A DNA stretch of 64,000 nt from Actinomucor elegans (GCA_026027325.1 JAMSLZ010000013.1:82501-146500); one strand, 5' to 3'; shown: positions 46,641 to 58,879, counted from the stretch's first letter. The notes: generated by a model not told the origin, from the sequence alone. Numbers and translations are program-made.

Positions 46641-47154
46641 TCTGCAATGGTATAAATTTGTTAGAATAGAAAACAATTATTATAAACTGTCAAAATATAG
46701 GCACAGTTTTTTTTTTTCTGAGTTGTGGCAGTAGGCGGTTAGTAGTTAAAAATCTAGTGGTGGGTGGTCCGGTGTCACTATTTTGCCTCCGTTGGCCAAT
46801 GAACATTATATTACATAATCTTGAGGGGGGGTTTTTTTTTGGGATAAATGGCTGTTTTTTAATAGAGTGAGCTAAAGCATTTCAGATAAAATTTCTTAAA
46901 GTATGTCTGTCGCATTTGGTATGTTAAGTTAATAGACTCAAATGTCTATATTCTGCAATAACCTCCTTTACAGCATATTTCTCAACTTGGTATAAACTAC
47001 CATTCGAGATGTAACTGAAATTTTGCAGGTTAAATTTGGTACCTAACTAAACTTGTTATAAGAGCAAATTCATATCATTCAATTCAGTAAAGCAATAAAA
47101 TCCTGTTACTTTAACCTATATAAAAACGCAAAGGTACTGGTATAACCTATTTAT
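46641..47154. other. intergenic, no gene seen
   Basis: Promoter side of the zinc-ribbon gene and 3' side of the methyltransferase. It has short T and G homopolymers (46829-46850). No frame of interest. Confidence 0.45.
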
Positions 47155-48190
47155 TTACTCTTCCATTTGCTCCAGCTTTATACTATCATTTGTACCGGCT
47201 ATTGTTTTATCAATCTTGTTTTCGTGGAAAGCGATCCAACCTTCTCTACGAGGAGCTTTTTTTTTGGCCCATAATTCTAAAAAGCGACCACGATTTAACG
47301 ATTCGTCGTAACATCCCATTGGAAGCATAGTTTCAATCACATCAAACACCCCACGTGGTTTAGGCTCGGTATACTCATCATCGATCCACTCATGTATAGG
47401 TCGCTGATAATCTATAATCACATCCGCAGAGCGCTGGTGCCTTAGGTCAAAGCCTTCACCCTAGTCGACCGATCAGTTACATAGCTAATTCATATATATA
47501 TCTCAAAAAATTACCTTTTTAAACATGAGCAAAATATCTTTTGTTGTGCTAATGTAAGGGCTTGGTTCATCCAAAGGTGCATTGGCAACAGTTTTTTTAA
47601 ACCATACCAAGTTTTCAACATATTTACAATCTAATGAAGAAAAGGATCAGTCAATTGTTGTGTATATCAAGCTTAACCTTGTTACCTAAAGTATACATTA
47701 TGCGTATGACATCTGCTTGTATCAATTTATGTGTCCAGACAAACACCATACCAGCAGACATATGACACACAACTTTTTCCATCAACTCCTGGAATTTGAT
47801 CAAGTTCATGGTACATTTGCCGTCATTTTTGCCATCTACTATATGGTACTCCCATGGAGGATCCACCAAGATACCTTCCAGATTAGACTGCTGTCTTGTT
47901 ATATCTTTTTCAGCACCTTGATCCAATATATCATTCAGTATAGATACACTGTCATTTATATCATCAAACTCCATATATATCGACTTGGACTCTTCAGGCT
48001 TAACATGATTGCATAAAGGCTTTATTTTCTTAACCCCGCTGAACAAAGTTTTTGGAATACGAGTTAGAGAGATCATATCTTCCGGGGTGTCGATTTTGAC
48101 TTTTTTGACACCAGTAAAGAATCTTGACAGTGTTGATTGTTGCAACTTGGAGGTTGGGGGTTTTGTTCTTTTCTTTGTTGAGGGCGGCAT
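47155..48190 (-). CDS. MT-A70 adenine methyltransferase with N-terminal PIP box
   Basis: Exons 48190-47686, 47630-47515 and 47460-47155 (308 residues). Catalytic D110-P-P-W113 in GILVDPPWEYHI, the S-adenosylmethionine-dependent N6-adenine motif. This is followed by MVFVWTHKLIQADVI, NLVWFKKTVANA, DILLMFKK, PKPRGVFDVIETMLP and RFLELWAKK...REGWIAFHEN, the full MT-A70 order. Near the N-terminus QSTLSRFF (18-25) exactly fits the PCNA-interacting consensus QxxLxxFF, in a Lys-rich context typical of replication proteins. Relatives methylate RNA (METTL3/4) or DNA (MTA1 in ciliates and early-diverging fungi). PCNA binding plus the adjacent Myb/SANT gene favours DNA 6mA. The start at 48190 puts the PIP box near the N-terminus; the frame also opens upstream. 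Confidence 0.92.
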
Positions 48191-48276
48191 TTTATATGTT
48201 CGAGTCAGACTTCTCTGATATAGCCTATGTACAATCCACGTTAATATATTGAAGAGTAAATTAGTAGTATTGTTTC

Positions 48277-49721
48277 TTACATCTGAGTAGTAAACAAGCC
48301 GCTGCGCCATACTTGCTTAGCAACCAAGTATCTATATCTCACGTTTTCGTCAAGATAAGGTCTATAAACTGATGATTAGCAAGCGTGCACTACAATGATG
48401 CTTAAAGTACTCACTCCATAAACTTCTTGTATGCATCTAGTCGTTCACGCCATTCAGATTCCCAGTCCCTCTTTTGAAGATGGGCTATTTCTGGATCGCA
48501 CTCGTCGTTATCAAAGTCTGTTCTAGGAGGCATATTCTTCACAAGAGCACCAATGTTTGATTTTCTAATTATCCTTTTAACGATGCGCGGTACACTCTTT
48601 GGCTTAGGAGCTGCAATAGGCCGAGACGTAGCTACGCAGCCAGATCTTCCATGGAATTCTTTTAGCCACAAGTCCACATTTTTTTCTTCTTGCTTAATAT
48701 CTTCATCTTGCCATTCTTGTCCTAATTCAGTTACAGGAACAATACCACCAGGTGCGCGCTCCTTGTGAACCTGTTTTAGCTTTCCATCTACGACGACGTA
48801 GCTATCGTCTTTTAATCTGCCTTCACTGACTAGCTTTCGATAATAATTCATGCATTGATATCCTACCTAAACCACATATATTAGTATAGAGTAATCAGAT
48901 CATAATAAAAAAGCTCACTCTATGTGGAATGCCAACACTAAACAAGCCCCAAGATGCACCGACTTTATAGCCTTTTGCTATCCATTCGTTATATCTTTCC
49001 ATAAATAAAACATGTTCTTGAGAGGTCCACCCTCCATTTTTCTGTCCTTCACCTGGAACAACGAATCTATAGTAAAATCCTTCTGGGCTCTAGTACAAAA
49101 ATAAGTCCAACATTTCTTGCCTTGTCTCAATTGCTACAACTAACCAAATAACGATTTTCCCAAGCCTTAATACGTGATCCTTGCCATTTCTTTACAAACT
49201 CTCTAGTAAATACATCCTCACCAACTCGTTTTCGTTTTAAACCCGAAGGCGTTCTGACAGGTGTATCATCGTCAGTAACTTTCAGGGAATTGAACTGGGG
49301 AGTAGCTGCTTCTACAAAGTCCTCTTCATCTTCACTCTCTTCATCTTTTAATTCTCCAGCCACGTCACTCTGTTCAACTGTCTTTTGCCAGACAGTATCC
49401 TCGTCCATATCAATATCATCTTCTTTTACAAGAAGTTCTCGGACAAACAAAGGCTCTTCTAGTCTTCCCTTTCCTTTGTCTTTAGTTTGCTAAGCCAGAT
49501 CAGGTTAGTATGCAATGGTAAATTAGCTTCATGTCGAAACAATTTACCACCAGTTCTTCAAAATCGCGTTGATCATCAGCGACATTATCGTCTTGATCTT
49601 TTTTGGGAGTTATTTGAAGGTTATTCGTAGTGAAAATATCCTTTATTACGCTTTGATTTTTCGTTTTCGATAAGCTCAAGGACTTTTTACTTGAGCCAGC
49701 CTTCAGGAAGAATCGTTCCAT
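48277..49721 (-). CDS. Myb/SANT-like DNA-binding protein next to the MT-A70 gene
   Basis: Exons 49721-49548, 49489-49145, 49089-48919, 48866-48415 and 48361-48277 (408 residues), in phase. The N-terminal 170 residues are acidic and disordered with Lys/Ser patches (MERFFLKAGSSKKS). A basic KWQGSRIKAWENRYL is followed by FYYRFVVPGEGQKNGGW and a SANT-like helix bundle at about 194-245 (WTSQEHVLFMERYNEWIAKG, SWGLFSVGIPHR, VGYQCMNYYRKL). A charged C-terminal region follows. A stop right after KKFME is avoided by a GTGAGT donor that adds 27 residues. The MT-A70 start lies 86 bp downstream on the same strand. Likely a nuclear partner that guides or activates the methyltransferase; this is inferred from context. 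Confidence 0.82.
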
Positions 49722-52561
49722 GAAAATGATGCCAAGTCTACCAAAGAAATAAGAAACACGAAAAAACGATTTTTCACGAACGCGTCAAAAAAGTAGAACT
49801 TCAGTATCTGAAATCTGATTGGTATAACTTCGCGTTATTTTTTTTTTTTTTTTTGATGAGTACTTTGCGTTAACATCAGACTCACCAGTCTGTACTTTTT
49901 TTTTTTTTTAATAATACGAAAACTTGGATAAGAAGAATGTTTGATGATAGAGCTTGTATAGAATCCATTTCTAAATTAAATGGTGTAGAACTGCGTCATT
50001 GTTTTAAAACTATAGGGTTCTCCTTTGATAAGGCATTAGCGTATACACTGCATTTGCTCTGTATGCTATGTATGTTTAACGTCTGCTTCGTCCTCTAGTG
50101 TCTTCTGGCTTTGTATCTCCTTGGCTAGTATATATCTTTCAAGTTCAATCTGGTCATGCATCGGTTCTCCCTTAGTTGATGTATCCATCCAAGTTCAAGT
50201 CTCAGTTGAATTTTGCTCCAACCTTGGATCATTTAACCAAGCGTCTGGTTCGGTTACCTCCTCTGGTGAACCATACTTTTCGGTCTTCTCGATAATTGTT
50301 AGACCTTCTGTGCTGTGTGGTGTCTTCTGTTTCTGGTGTTCTTTCTTCTGGTTTTGTGTCTTCGTCTGTTGTTTCCAAGTATCCCATATCTCACATATTT
50401 AGCTGGAATCTTCATTATAGTACTTTCTTCTGAAACAAGGCTCTTCCAAGTCCCAGTCAAGTTAGGTCTGTTTACTATGATCTAAGTCCCAGTTTTTTTT
50501 CTGATTTGCCTGTTCTTCCTCTGATGATCTGATGGTCTGATGATCTGATCCCCAATAGCGTTTACTTACGCTGAGCAGTCTGCTATTCCTGCCTCTCGTG
50601 CTGACATTTCTTCTTGCATGCCGCTCACTAGCAATTGAATTATTCCTTCTGGCCCTTTTTCTAGGATTACTGTTGCCAAACTTCCTCTGGTCACCTTGTG
50701 TCGTTTCTGATATGCGGATTATCTTGTGTGTTGTACTCTCCCTAGCCTTTATTTGGCTCTAGTTCCTAGCTTGCTCTTGCGTCCTTTTTTTTAGCGTTTG
50801 TTTTGGTGTCTTGCAATGGCATTAAAAGCTTTTACTCCATGGTAGCGCCTACTTCATGATAAGATAGTCCATCGCTAGTCTTCTCAGCAGCTTCCGCCTC
50901 CTTTCTATATTCTGGAGTCGAGCTCTGGTCTTCCTATTATTGAATGCTGGTTTTCACTCAGATGCTGATGTCTGGGCTGCCATGGTCACTCTTTGCAGTT
51001 TATATCGTAAAGCTCTTGACGCAAATGTGATTTTCATGTTTGGCTGTATTATATATGCCTTGTGGAAAGCGCATTGGTTTTGTATTATTCATGATGATAC
51101 TTGGTCCTCATCTTGGGTTCTCAACTCTCTTAAGGCAAACCATACTTGGCCTATTACCGCCTTTTGATTAGTAAATCTCATAGTTAGTCTACTGATTTAA
51201 TTTTATTAGATTAACATACTATAATTTAGCTTAGCATAGCCACCTTTGGATCAACGTATTACATTTTATATAAAAAAGAAGCCATTAAATAAATGTTATA
51301 ATGGTATAAGCGATACAATACTAAGTCCTTAATTATTATCGGTTATCAAGCGCTTACAAACAACGCCTAAGACTTGCTCAAGATTTCTGGCTATCGGGTT
51401 TAATCAAATCTTTAATAACAAAAAGATATTAACATTAGATTGTATATTGAATTGTGTAAATAGTATTTCAATTGCTTTGATGAATGAGTCCATTCTAAAA
51501 ATAAAATATGACTATAACTCACGTATTATGGATGATGATAAAGTATCAAATAAATGTGCTTTTATACGCTTTAATAGATCGAATCTACGACACTTGTTTA
51601 ATCATGTTTTCAGAAACGTTGCATTTTCTCTCTCCAGAAAATAGAATGGAGGGCCAACAATAAGCCTCTGCGAGAGTATGCTTGGAATTTTTCACTTTTC
51701 TAAGGTTTGATGACCTTTTGGCTAACTTCAGCCAAATGTCTTAAATCACAACTAGTATGTCTTTAAAACAAATATAATTATTATTCAAGTAAATCAAAAC
51801 AATAGTAAAATGCATACGTATCTATATTTATAATAGATCCACAGATCTCTCGACTGATTTGGTCAAATATCGCATCGGGTTAACATTTCAGATTTAGAAT
51901 GAGCAGCCACATACATTATAATCTTTGTTTAACTATAGTATAGTGAAGATACTGGATATTACTTTGATCAAAAGTACATGATGCATTACATCGTTCATGA
52001 CTAGCCATTCCTCGCTATTATTGGCTACCATTGTATTATGTTTGTCGAGTTTACTAAAATCATGTTCTTACTGGAAGGGTCATGGATTTTCAAATAATTT
52101 GATCGGAAGATCCAAATACAATAACACTGAAACCGCATTCTGATGTAAATGCATATCTTCTTTAAAATATAATAGTAAAGAAAAGAAACAAAGATACAAT
52201 GAAGGCGCCTATAAGTCAAGGACGTGCTTTAGTATAAATTCTGGCGAATTCCAGGCATAGTAGTTCAAAACGTAGTAATGCGCTGTAGTGTAAATTATTG
52301 GCACCTTTTTATATGATTCGGGTTCTAACATGAGGTCAAAAATGCAGTTAACAGTGGTTTTCAACTATCCTTAATAGTAATTGGCCTTTGATATTTCTGC
52401 TCTATGGAATACTTGCATCTATAGAAATCCCTTGTGAATATATATCATTAAAAAACGCATTAAACTCCGTACTTGAAACCTTTTACTACCTAATTAAGGC
52501 AAATTTATGTCTGGGGATGTATTTCTTATTGTTTGTTTAAAGAAAATATAATCCTACCATT
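49722..52561. other. 2.8-kb stretch of decayed sequence
   Basis: No intact gene. The part at about 50060-51170 is unusually rich in protein-like plus-strand fragments and is less AT-rich than its surroundings (see pseudogene entry). The rest (51170-52560) is AT-rich with nothing recognisable. Confidence 0.45.
50090..51170 (+). pseudogene. possible remnant of a non-LTR retrotransposon
   Basis: Two open fragments (50121-50402 and 50940-51167) lie in an otherwise interrupted coding-like region. The second contains ALDANVIFMFGCIIYALWKA and DDTWSSSWVLNSLK, which resemble the tail of fungal LINE-type open reading frames (a W-rich region after the reverse transcriptase). No active-site motif is preserved. 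Identification is weak. Confidence 0.25.
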
Positions 52562-53783
52562 ATGGAAGGTTCACCCAAACAGAAACGACCTGTATTTCAG
52601 CCTTATATCCCAGTGCATAGACGCAATAAACTAGAACAATCGGTTGCACAAACACCTACGACCCGCATAGTTACCAGAGACGATATCGATACGTCGAAAA
52701 GAAGAGGTCGAGGCCAATTTCGGGCACCTTCCACTGAAGACAATGTAACGATTAGTATTAGCAGCAGTGATAATAGTGAATCCACCGAGATTTCAGCTTG
52801 CTCCATCAACTCAAGTAAAGATGTAAAGTCATTTGGGGAAAACGAGTATCATACTTCTGGAATCCTTAACAGAAAGAGCATTTCTATTTCAATTCATAGG
52901 AAGAAGTAGACGAATTGGTTTCAAAAGTCAACAATCTCTCGACAGATCCCTCAAAGTCGGCCAAGATGCCAGTAAATAAAGAAGACTCGGAAGAAGATTG
53001 GGAAGCAGCAGCAGCAGACGATGTTGAAATCAAAGTAAAAGTACGGGCTCCAGTACCAACAAACAAGACATCACTCACTACTAAACAGACTTTAGTGGAC
53101 GGTAACAAAAGACAGAAAGAACAAGCAAGAATCAAACTTCTTATGCGTATCTACTGATTTATAGATAACGATTTAACCACCATACTTGATTGTTACGATT
53201 TTCCAAGCTCGTTTAAAACGCACCATTTGCAAGATATGTTTCGGGAATATGAATCTATGCGAGGTGGCTATACTATCAAGTGGATGGATGATACTCGCGC
53301 ACTTATTATCTTTGAACATCCTAATACCGGTATATTGAATAATTCATATAAGACTTTGTATTAATCCGTAGAATTCTGTTTAGCAAAAAAGGCCTATATT
53401 GATAACTTGAATAGTCCATTTTGCAAGATCAGACCTTACAAAGGTCAAGTAGATAAAAAACGTAAGTTTGTTAAAAAGAAAGTGTGGCCGGTACTCATTT
53501 TTTTATTATTCATAGCTTCTGGCCCTGTGCCTCGTCGTCCAGCAACAACGGACATGGTAGCTAAAAGATTAGTGCATGGTGCTTTAGGCGTCCGATCACT
53601 CAAAACTGCTGAACAGAGACAAGCCGAAAAAGACTTACTGAAAGCTGCAAGAGGTACTTGAAGTAAACTTGTTATATATATAGCCATAACCAAAAATCTT
53701 TCTTTATACTAGAGCAACGGCATGCTCAAAAGATCAACTTAGCCAATAGAGAGAAAGAAATAGCCAGTGCATTTGATGAATGA
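52562..53783 (+). CDS. R3HCC1L-like RNA-recognition-fold protein
   Basis: Exons 52562-52822, 52900-53101, 53165-53329, 53384-53461, 53516-53653 and 53713-53783 (304 residues). The N-terminus is basic and disordered (KQKRPVFQPYIPVHRRNK resembles proteins of mRNA export or exon-junction complexes). The core is TTILDCYDFPSSFKTHHLQ, EYESMRGGYTIKWMDDTRAL, IIFEHPNTAKKAY, the degenerate RRM-like block of R3HCC1/R3HCC1L proteins. The C-terminus is a helical basic stretch (PRRPATTDMVAKRLVHGAL) ending in a coiled coil. The donor at 52823 was chosen because it alone keeps the phase. The second exon is rich in Asp/Glu. Function probably RNA-related; not established. Confidence 0.8.
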
Positions 53784-53917
53784 AAGAGAAATAGCCGCTA
53801 CATTATATGTCATGTTGATAATACACACCACTCCTTCAAAAAATAAGAGACTTGTTTCGTTATAATTAACTTTTTATTGACTAAAACTATCTGTATATCA
53901 TTTCTATTTTTTTTTTT

Positions 53918-54416
53918 TTAATTACAAGCATCCTATATACATAAATTAGCATTGACAACAATATGAGCAAAGATAGTCTTCAATACCTTCATGTATGCCA
54001 CAACATCTGCACGGTCCTTGGGCTTCTTGAAACCAGCAAATGCCATCTTGGTGCCAGGGATATATTTTTTAGGATTTTCAAGGTACTAAAATATTAACAA
54101 ATAACATTAACATTCAAATGTATCTTGCTTTATAAAAAAAAAAGCCTTACATCAAATAGAGATTGATCATCCCAAACAATGCCCTTTTCTACATTAGCAG
54201 CAGTGTATTGGTAACCAGGCGTTTGTCCGGATTTTCTGCCAAAGATGCCATGAAGGTTAGGCCCAACTTTATTAGCACCGTTCTGTTCAAGAGAAGGATC
54301 AGTAAGGTGCAACAAAGGACGCTATGTTCTATTACCTGTTCAACAGTGTGGCATTGAGCGCAGCGTGTTTTAAAAAGCTTGGCTCCAGCAGAAGCATTTC
54401 CTTCAGAAGCAGACAT
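53918..54416 (-). CDS. CYC1: cytochrome c
   Basis: Exons 54416-54336, 54282-54151, 54085-53987 and 53932-53918 (108 residues). Heme-binding CAQCH (residues 19-23) with His as axial ligand, [50 protein letters not shown] with the second axial ligand Met85, and DVVAYMK. The last exon is only 15 nt and gives DACN; without splicing the frame would run on for 17 codons (VLKTIFAHI...). It carries electrons between complexes III and IV in the mitochondrial intermembrane space and is imported without a cleaved presequence, consistent with the start [11 protein letters not shown]. Confidence 0.97.
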
Positions 54417-54627
54417 AATATTTATTAGTATAAGAAATGTACAATTGTTACAGACTGATGTAACTTGGACCCTTTTATATAGAAAATGGTAGGGGCAAAT
54501 ATCATGCGACTTTTTACTCTCAATTTGACAGTTAAACATGGCAGGAAGTACAGCAGAATTTTCGGACGCAAATTGGTATTACAAATACAGTTTGGCTCAT
54601 TTTATTGGGCTCTTAATAGTTGGAAGG

Positions 54628-56178
54628 CTAAGTTTTTTTAGCTTCCATTTGGCGCTTTGCTTGCTCGAATACAGACTTTACAAGAGGAAAAGTCCTTATA
54701 TCAGCTCCTTGTAGAATAAACCCGTTGGAGACATAGCCTAGTCCAATTTTGTATTTTTGGTTATAGAGGAACAATGATCCACCTGCACCTGCCCCACCTT
54801 CAAAGTAGGCCTCATCATCCGAGGTGTTGAAGTAGTCCTTGTTATTAAACACCATGAATCCACCTCTTTGATTGACCAATGGTAATGGCAGCGTGAAAAT
54901 AGCGTCTTTTTCGTCATCAATGTATCTGGTAGCATCAGAAAATGTCATTTCATTTAGAAACAAATCAGGTTCTCCAGGTACAATAGCTTTTCCTTTGTTG
55001 GCCATCATGGCTGCTAGTTTTGCAATCTATTGTAATTTAGTAAATGCAACATTTTGGTTGAAGTACAGATGTTTCTTTACCGAATCAGCGTTGGTATGTC
55101 CAGAGTATGACGGGCCCTCGATTGATCGATATTTAGGATCTCTATTCATAATACCTTCTACTTGGTCAATATTGGCGTTGATCATTGTGCGGCTATACAG
55201 GCTATTTCTATCCATCGCATTGCGCATAAAATCCTTATCCATTTGAAAAAACAATTTGCCAAAAAACAGTATTTGCTGAAAGATTGATTTCTCATAAAAG
55301 GGTGCAATGCGGTTCATATCGAGACCAGGCGTGGCATCGGGCTTCAGATACCATTCACTACCATATGCCTCCCGAAACTCGCGCGCAAAATCATCAACGG
55401 TGCGATGCAAAGGGTCTACTCGGCGTATAATCTCGTTGATATAATAGCCTTGGGTAACTGCATGATAAGAATGGGTGGGCACACCATTAAAGTTATGAGG
55501 CTGTCGTGCTAAAATATCTGAGAATGTCTCTGGATTTGTAACGTCTTTGTATGAAAGCAGATTTTCTAAAGCACCAACCCCAGCAGTATGACGCATCTAT
55601 TATAATCAATGTCAGCTTGAACACAAAGATATCTTGCTCTGCACTCTACCAAATCCATAAGAGTAACGTTTTCTTTATTTCCTTGAGAAAATTCAGGCCA
55701 ATAAGAAGCAATCCGTTCATCATACGATAGAAGTCCTTGATCTACCAACTGTGCAACTATCAAACAACTCTAGTTACGTCATACAAAATCAGTAAGACAC
55801 TCAAGCTTGCTCCTGTACCAGCAATCTTATTACCAAAGTCTTAGTCACTGAAAATACCATCTGTAAAGTGTCCTTAGTATACTCTATCTTCTTTTCTCGG
55901 TCCTGCCATCCACCTTGCAAACTAATCACTTGTTTGCCATCGACGTAGACTGAGACAGCAGCACCTACATCATAACCCATTTTAAAGTTATTTACAAAGT
56001 GGTCGTAGGCTTCTTTATATTCCTCGTCCGCAAATCCGTGGATAGGGATATTTGAAGGATAACCTAGGCCTGTTATCGCACTGAATAAGCTGATGAAGGG
56101 AGGTTTGGTTGCTGCTTTGTACACAATATACGAGATAACGGGGAGGATATATGCAATCGATTGTACAATTGTAGGCAT
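54628..56178 (-). CDS. beta-lactamase-like serine hydrolase, paralogue 2
   Basis: Exons 56178-55834, 55769-55650, 55596-55081 and 55026-54628 (459 residues). Same intron positions and an identical second-exon length (120 nt) as the gene at 43.5 kb. N-terminal anchor (SIAYILPVISYIVYK), catalytic S110-x-x-K113 in MVFSVTKTL, Tyr motif YHA in HSYHAVTQGY, RHTAGVG, and GGAGAGGS. The most variable part is the segment after FYEKS (about residues 250-300). Orientation is opposite to paralogue 1, so the pair is an inverted duplication 10 kb apart. Probably a membrane-anchored esterase or peptidase. Confidence 0.93.
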
Positions 56179-58464
56179 GATTTAAAGTTTTTGTGAGAAG
56201 GAAGAAGTCGACTGATTGATTTATTAAGCTCTTTTGTCCGATGGCCATATCCGACATTGTCCTACAGGAACGGATCACGTTTTATTATGAATCATATTTA
56301 TTCCTACACATTCCTACAATGAGTTAGTTACAGGATCGTATTTCTATTTCGCATCTCTGTTTGACTCATAAGAGTTTAAGGATGTCAGTAATAATGTTAG
56401 GCAAACGTTTCCTCCATTCTTTTTCATATTTTCCATGAGTAATCCTGAAGTTTTGATATATGCGATAGCCCATTTTGCGCATGGGCTACTATTCAGCTGC
56501 AGCATTTGATCGAGGCATTCATAATTGAGCAAATGTTGTTATATGAAATTGCTTGAATCTAGTTCTTGGTAATTATAATATATCAATTATACTGAAATCA
56601 GACAACGGATCTAATGAACTCAGTATTTCGTTATTAATAAGGGTTACTCGAAACGAAGCATTTGATCAGGATTGGTCAAGTGACCTATGGATTAATTTTA
56701 TTAAAACACATAATTTGTAGTTAATTATAGATGAGAGTAATGTGATAATTATATTGAAGTTTAACAAGAACATAATGTGTAGACACAGTAGCTCGCTCTA
56801 AATAAGGAATACTTACCAAATGCAAGAATAAACCTTGATTGGCAGGGTAATTTATTAATTTTTAGGACTAGATTAGGCTAAATAGACACAACCTCTATAG
56901 AGCCAAAGTCTAAAATATAATGTATCTATTGAGAGTTATTCGGATAATAGCTTCATAAAGTAGAGTAGTTCATCCAGGTTACGTATTGATCATCAAATGC
57001 AATATTAAATTGGATGCGTAAAAGAATGTAATGTTCCAATGGTTCAATTTAACAAACATGCAATCTTCAAATTAAACATGTATTTAGATGGTGCTACGCA
57101 ATGTCAAGACACAAGCACTATGTGTATTTAAAGTCTATGATAGATGAATGAATTACAAAAAGACAGGAAAATAAAGAAAATGACTGCTGCAGACTATAGC
57201 GTTGGAGGTGTATTCGGCTTGCTACTTCAAACGATTTTTTTTTTTTGTTACAGTAGCCAACTTCTTTATTGTTATGGTTATAGTTTATATGCTTAACTGA
57301 GATATAATGGAATACTTTGTTTTACATTTAAGTTGATAATCATAAGGGTTCATGATAACTTGAGGAAGCTGCATAAGTACCTGCATCTATAACATGTTGA
57401 TTGGTAAAAATATTGTCGACCGATGTTTCATTACCTGTAGTGTACGTGGTGTTTGAAAGAGCATTTTTTAAACTATGTTGAGACATAGACTCAATAATAA
57501 TTGTTTTCATTGATAAATGTAGCATGAACCAACATGAGAGCCAGTAGTTAAATAAAATCTAGACGATCGCCGAAAATGATATCGACTGGCTAATCTCCTT
57601 GTAATGGAGCAGGCTCCGGTTTTATTTTAAATATCTAGATCGTTGCAATAACTATTGGAGAAGAAATAAAGATCAGATATCAAGAGTTAAGAAGAAATCA
57701 TCTCAAAAATTGGATGGGTATATAAGATAGTTAGTTCGAGTCAATCTGATATTCAGACTCAAGTCGGATTCGAAGTCCAGTGATGCGTGCATACAGTTTT
57801 ACATTTGTCATGGAAAACGAAACAGTATCAAAAACAGGACGTCAATGAACCTGCCAAATGCTTATCAACAAGGTAAAGACATTGTGGACTAGGAGTTTCT
57901 TAATACCCCGGTGATCTTGGATCAATTGGTCTGGAGGTGCGAAAGTACCTTCTAGAGGATGAGAGCTTGGAAAGGGAGAATTAAAAACTGAAAATAAAGG
58001 AAGGAAAAGACAAGTGAATTGATTTATGGTATATTGATTAAAAGGTCACGGTAAAGCACCAAAATGGCTTTTGTAAAATTATTTATAATATTGACGAAAA
58101 GTTTGTTACCAGATGAAATTGATGATGCCCAATGCGAATATCGAGCATGTGGGAACAGAATATAACAATGATATGTTGGAGAGATTTTTGATGGGTACAA
58201 GTAGTTAAATGCGTAATATAGTAATGGAAGACTGAACTGTAGCTTGTCATTGGTAGGATTTGTTTCGGATAGGGTCAGTGGACAGACCCATCGCAATCTC
58301 AATACGTTTTGCTGTTTAACAAGATTAAGAAAACCAACATCATCTTATTGGTAAGGTAGAGAGAAATGATACCAAATGATGAACGAAGAAAAATACGATT
58401 GTTAAGGAATTGGGGGTCTAAGGCTTCGAAAGCGAAAGAGTTGTGCTTGAGTAAAGATTGTAGA
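56179..58464. other. 2.3-kb stretch without a supportable gene
   Basis: AT-rich DNA. Short minus-strand frames (56344-56532, 58024-58302) have some protein-like character but no neighbours or splice partners. Probably repeat-derived. Confidence 0.45.
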
Positions 58465-58598
58465 GTAAAATTAAATAAATGCACGCAATAAAGTCGATTA
58501 TAACTTGGTTATATTTTAGTCAACTTACATTAATCCTTTATAATCAGTTTCCTAGTTTGTATCTATACTCGTTAGATTGTGACTTAAGACTATTTATT
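58465..58598 (-). repeat. dispersed repeat Y, uninterrupted copy
   Basis: Inverted relative to the copy split by the Ty3 element (2021-2094 plus 8473-8549). It shows the pre-insertion state of that kind of site (about 80% alike by eye). Confidence 0.7.
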
Positions 58599-58600
58599 TA

Positions 58601-58879
58601 CTGTATGCGAAAAAAGGGCTTCGATGTTTTCCAATTTTGAATATTTCACCATATAAGTAGTGCAGTAAAATTAAGCTTAATTTTTTACTTTTTAACTTTA
58701 CACTTATATAAGTACTAATAAACTTTTGTTCGTTAAGAACAAAACATATATCATCTGAAAGCCCTTCATTTCTTCTACAGCTTTCTCTAAGTAACATGTT
58801 TGTTTTATAGAGTTATAAGCTGCTTATATGATGAAATATTCAAGATTGGAAAACATTGAAACCCTTTTTTCGCATACAG
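58601..58879. mobile_element. 279-bp MITE with about 60-bp terminal inverted repeats
   Basis: Left end ctgtatgcgaaaaaaggg, right end the reverse (ttttttcgcatacag). Inverted similarity extends about 60 bp through gttttccaattttgaatatttca. TA on both sides (58599-58600 and 58880-58881) suggests mobilisation by a Tc1/mariner or similar transposase. No coding capacity. Confidence 0.8.

Noticed and set aside
48411..48415. Stop codon right after KKFME as the end of the Myb/SANT protein
   Set aside because: It is part of a GTGAGT donor; splicing adds 27 in-frame residues before the true stop at 48277.
50520..50560. Short tgatgatctgatggtctgatgatctga repeat as a regulatory site
   Set aside because: Lies in decayed DNA with no nearby gene; probably slippage.
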